A DNA stretch of 38,701 bases, taken from an uncultured Alistipes sp. GTDB taxonomy: Bacteria > Bacteroidota > Bacteroidia > Bacteroidales > Rikenellaceae. The stretch covers positions 1 through 38,701 of the forward strand of contig CAOJSG010000014.1 in assembly GCA_948442615.1 (NCBI GenBank), in the 5' to 3' direction. Made by a program: the position numbers and the translations under genes. Every line of letters begins with the position of its first letter. The first letter of the stretch is position 1. The notes under the pieces are model-generated. The model was given only the letters and a program-made list of their open reading frames with translations, was not told the origin of the DNA and searched no databases. This document shows positions 38,101 through 38,701 of the stretch, piece after piece.

Positions 38101-38701
38101 GCACCGGAACGGTCTCGCAGGCCGATCTGAAAGTCTATGCCGCGAACTCCGGCCCGGGGTTTCAGCTCATCGACTGGGACATGCACTGCGCCGTCGCGAA
38201 CCTGTTCTACGCGAAATACGGCACGCGCGATTCGCAGGGGCAGTGCGGCTACGGTCAGAGTTCGTATAACAAGCGCAGCGGCCTGACAAACATGCTCGGC
38301 ATGCGGGATACGATCAACCCCGAGAATAAAACCACCGGCGCCTATTACTACGAGGGCGAGACGCTGAAAGATGCCTATTCGACGAACGTGCTGGGTTACG
38401 AATGCTGGCAGGGCGACAAGGCCGAATGGATGGACGGTGTTACGCTCAACAAGGAGAAAGCGAACGGCCGCTGGAGCATCGAAACGCCCGGGCGCCCCCC
38501 GCGCGAAGTGCAAGGTATCGCCGTATTTGCGGAGTATTGGCCGGCCAATATGGTCTTCGGCCGCCATATGGACCTGATCGTTGCCCGCGGCGGCGGTTCG
38601 GAAACCTCCCATTACTGCGACTGGCAAAACGTATCCAGCTCTACGCGCCGGGTGGTCTATCGGTCGAACAACAATGCGAACGCGAATGGCGGCGTGTCGT
38701 A
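32181..38701 (+). CDS. Giant tail fibre/adhesin with LamG-, CotH- and LRR-like domains, partial
   Basis: At least 2173 aa, open to the window edge. Order: helical Ala-rich start (about 1-140); two similar modules with QFIGATLDDW and QFIGATLDGW (about 180-275); Gly linker near 371; Ig-like strands (about 375-600); LamG/concanavalin-like domain (about 730-915); CotH-kinase-like domain (about 950-1270) with LRIQGTSSTTYPRKNYRLYF and DNRAKNMMF...PYDLDTILGG; leucine-rich repeats (about 1475-1600; LQTLNLNNCTALRTLNVSCA); then a C-terminal formylglycine-enzyme/C-type-lectin-like part (after about 1975). Expected to bind host glycans or surface proteins. CotH proteins phosphorylate spore coat proteins in Bacillus; here a structural or kinase role is open. 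The last residues look like a DGR variable region. Confidence 0.85.
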   Translation, partial: MAITDEEKSLLKKEILDEIKASSQGVLELEKVTALTGVNSLPAMQGTKVVLVPLPLLSKPAEDAAAVALAAASEAADATAETENVAGVTRELAKEMAAATSETKSATAAAEGVVAEFNAVAETALGGTSLFNVNARCGDAAYTLETALQALAAQEMNDGVIYRKKGLVVTYRIDAAKWETRQFIGATLDDWTQEALWKGFGSGSGAGNVYNVTALLPLENGYYTLATALAAVAREKGQARGLVLTFAVSDGEWQSYQFIGATLDGWNDTTQWREFGSGVKSVTVNGGAKVRPDSDGNVDISVPTVDESLDAESTNPVENAAVARRLNEIDASTVFGMTADLSDDESSVRLSLTNKSGAEIAGVDIPAGGGGGGESVTTKIVLSASVDHPVVKDGDSVKLTYTYDHQYAAGDDAGTTTGQKATIRITASRGSVEAFGETFQDVSKGSYTLDLTPYLQAGVTDIYVRATTTDPETGRQQSKQSYVSVRVVALSLSSSYNLAAGLAAGGYGAEDTAVIPFTVSGSGTKVVTLYVDGRQSDTATVTKSGTTNGSFSLSMSGLSAGRHTVQMVAELAVSEESSLRSESVYLDLLRRGAGGAFVGTMHRFADGRIFTDDHLSPRLSVGRYEQLAFDFVAYDPVQTPAAVSIFENDSLTQDVSVPRTTQHYANRFSAQGAVTLRFLCRGVEYVLPVTVEPSDIDIEETTADLRLRLSAAGRSNAEADPATWSYGDVQSTFEGFDWSSSGWTGDVLRMRNGARVEIGMQPFAADATSKGATYEFELRCSNVTDRDGEVLSCFAEGIGFRLTAQEALLTASGGTQVGTKFAPDIDLKIGFVVGAKSGHRLLELYVNGVRCGAKQYASTESLLQAAPAGISIGSAAADVDLRMLRVYDRALSDDEMLSNYIVDRLTTEEMVRLYRQNDVLDDEGDDIGIEKLRAQGKSVFRIVGDVELVNETNNKKFEVPVDFYFYSAYGKEYDFVARNIGLRIQGTSSTTYPRKNYRLYFDRRDKYGTTLEVNGVDVPDLKYSFKPGARPVSIFCLKADFSDSSSTHNTGAVRLIADTYRKCGYLTPPQQAYTGQYDVRIGVDGFPCDGFYDNDGSGTTRYLGKFNFNNEKSESHDVYGFEGIEGFNDAATLGGERNKCLCLEFLNNSAPLCLFTTDDMTSFDDALEFRYKPDQTWATAHADDKAAVQRLWSWVKGCEQDAARFAAEVDQYFDVDFLCAWYLFTDYLMAVDNRAKNMMFATWDGLVWHPLPYDLDTILGGRNDSLLAYLYTITHETFDDSIGSYAFAGHDSVLWKLVREGLGAKLIEVAGALRSNMSTDDVLRTFNEEQMGNWSERVYNKDGHFKYIQPLTEGVPTSEGQKHYDYLYALQGSRYAHRVYTIRNRFALLDAQYVAGTYRADSFAAYFGYKFSEDKRKIRITASERYYFGYGYTSGTPKQSAVLAADTGSTVELTMDADLIVNDPQYFYGASRMQGLDLSGVSMALLQTLNLNNCTALRTLNVSCAQSQTTLAALIVTNCLHLRTLNVSGLKSSSFTSLDLSNNLKLESLVARNTSLRSVAFAAGAPLTTATLPATLQSLELVGLNSLPNTGLTLQGTASITRLVIDGCALIDWQELLARCPAVQYLRVTGVDLEDDGSLLRSLASMGGVDEQGGNTPTCRLVGRCRLTQYMDDAELAAMQAHFPELTIKQPAWTCIEFDDAVSDPANISNLDNRTGYRFDTPYVPSGHVARILAQRHRCLGKKTAAGEVTVFPLHDENSNYYADADDVSLATPAVLTGRDGNVWMYEPHYWCKGVNDLLNQKKYAFFSSDAECPAVDGQYVKLTKEQVEVVAGKAIRIAEEYTTLDEAVTAIAANSYCMVPVAGYRQVRFPSMASAAYGAVWLDAAGTILGRLRATSSAGILNGMYLFATVPEGAEQLAFTIVTAADFDYVLLTTSDKIEAIEPDWVEDDEFLCAVYEALLQDDFVKSISGEISTGTVSQADLKVYAANSGPGFQLIDWDMHCAVANLFYAKYGTRDSQGQCGYGQSSYNKRSGLTNMLGMRDTINPENKTTGAYYYEGETLKDAYSTNVLGYECWQGDKAEWMDGVTLNKEKANGRWSIETPGRPPREVQGIAVFAEYWPANMVFGRHMDLIVARGGGSETSHYCDWQNVSSSTRRVVYRSNNNANANGGVS
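38586..38701 (+). other. Probable diversity-generating variable region (start of VR)
   Basis: The protein sequence GGGSETSHYCDWQNVSSSTR followed by RVVYRSNNNANANGGVS matches the C-terminal pattern of Bacteroidales DGR target proteins (G-SET-Y-D ... RVVYRS ... GGVS). AAC/AAT codons crowd at 38667-38687 (AAC AAC AAT GCG AAC GCG AAT), the adenine-rich signature of mutable sites. The window ends inside it, so template repeat and reverse transcriptase are not visible. Confidence 0.65.

Larger units (their letters stand above)
348..38701 (+). mobile_element. Mu-like transposable siphophage/prophage, right end beyond window
   Basis: Set of genes diagnostic of transposable phages: DDE transposase with a MuA-type N-terminal domain, MuB-like ATPase, GemA/gp16, DUF3164, DUF935 portal, gp36 (DUF1320), MuF, gpG and gp37 homologues. 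There is no tail sheath gene, and the tape measure is 1430 aa, so the tail is probably long and non-contractile. The left border given is only the first of a set of repeats; no duplicated target site is visible because the right end lies outside the window. The fibre gene is cut at 38701, so the element continues. Confidence 0.85.

Overview
The window is most of a temperate, transposable (Mu-type) phage or prophage with a siphovirus-like tail, carried by a member of the Bacteroidales. Evidence for the host group is the promoter style (TTTG/TTG, then 19-20 bp, then TAnnTTTG) seen at 1479-1509, 9846-9876 and 12457-12487, the lack of Shine-Dalgarno sequences, and the phage gene families present. 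The high GC content outside regulatory regions suggests a GC-rich genus such as Alistipes; that is inference. The overall plan (MuA/MuB transposition genes, GemA, DUF3164, terminase and portal on the opposite strand, long tail fibre ending in a diversity-generating region) resembles the Hankyphage type of Bacteroides Mu-like phages.

Layout. 1-726: gene-poor left region with 20-bp repeats and terminators; the left end of the element probably lies here but I cannot fix it. 727-1434 (-): LexA/CI-like repressor, with operators and a strong early promoter at 1448-1509. 1560-11003 (+): early operon, with small unknown genes, a structured RNA (3075-3119), MuA-like transposase, MuB-like ATPase, a second RecA-like ATPase, a DUF4406 protein, GemA, a structured/tRNA-like region (8066-8401), more small genes and DUF3164, closed by a terminator at 11033-11062. 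11097-11366 (+): small possible regulator. 11367-17607 (-): packaging/head operon read leftward: small and large terminase, DUF1320, portal (DUF935), MuF with a C-terminal nuclease-like domain, gpG-like and gp37-like tail completion proteins. 17608-17777: divergent late promoters around shared repeats. 17778-38701 (+): protease/scaffold, major capsid, lysis genes, tail tube, tail chaperones, tape measure, baseplate proteins and a giant tail fibre cut by the window edge.

The most unusual things seen are: (1) a textbook -1 ribosomal frameshift signal (T TTT TTC, 5-nt spacer, 8-bp GC hairpin) near the end of the portal gene that leads into the MuF frame, which has no ordinary start codon; (2) a compact gene for an ~86-nt RNA with its own promoter and terminator, transcribed against the end of MuF; (3) a fibre whose C-terminus looks like the variable region of a diversity-generating retroelement, running off the right edge; (4) tRNA-like structures between early genes; (5) tandem 11-bp TTCRAA repeats that end on the start codons of three unrelated genes. 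A second, classical frameshift (A AAA AAG) makes the tail-chaperone fusion.
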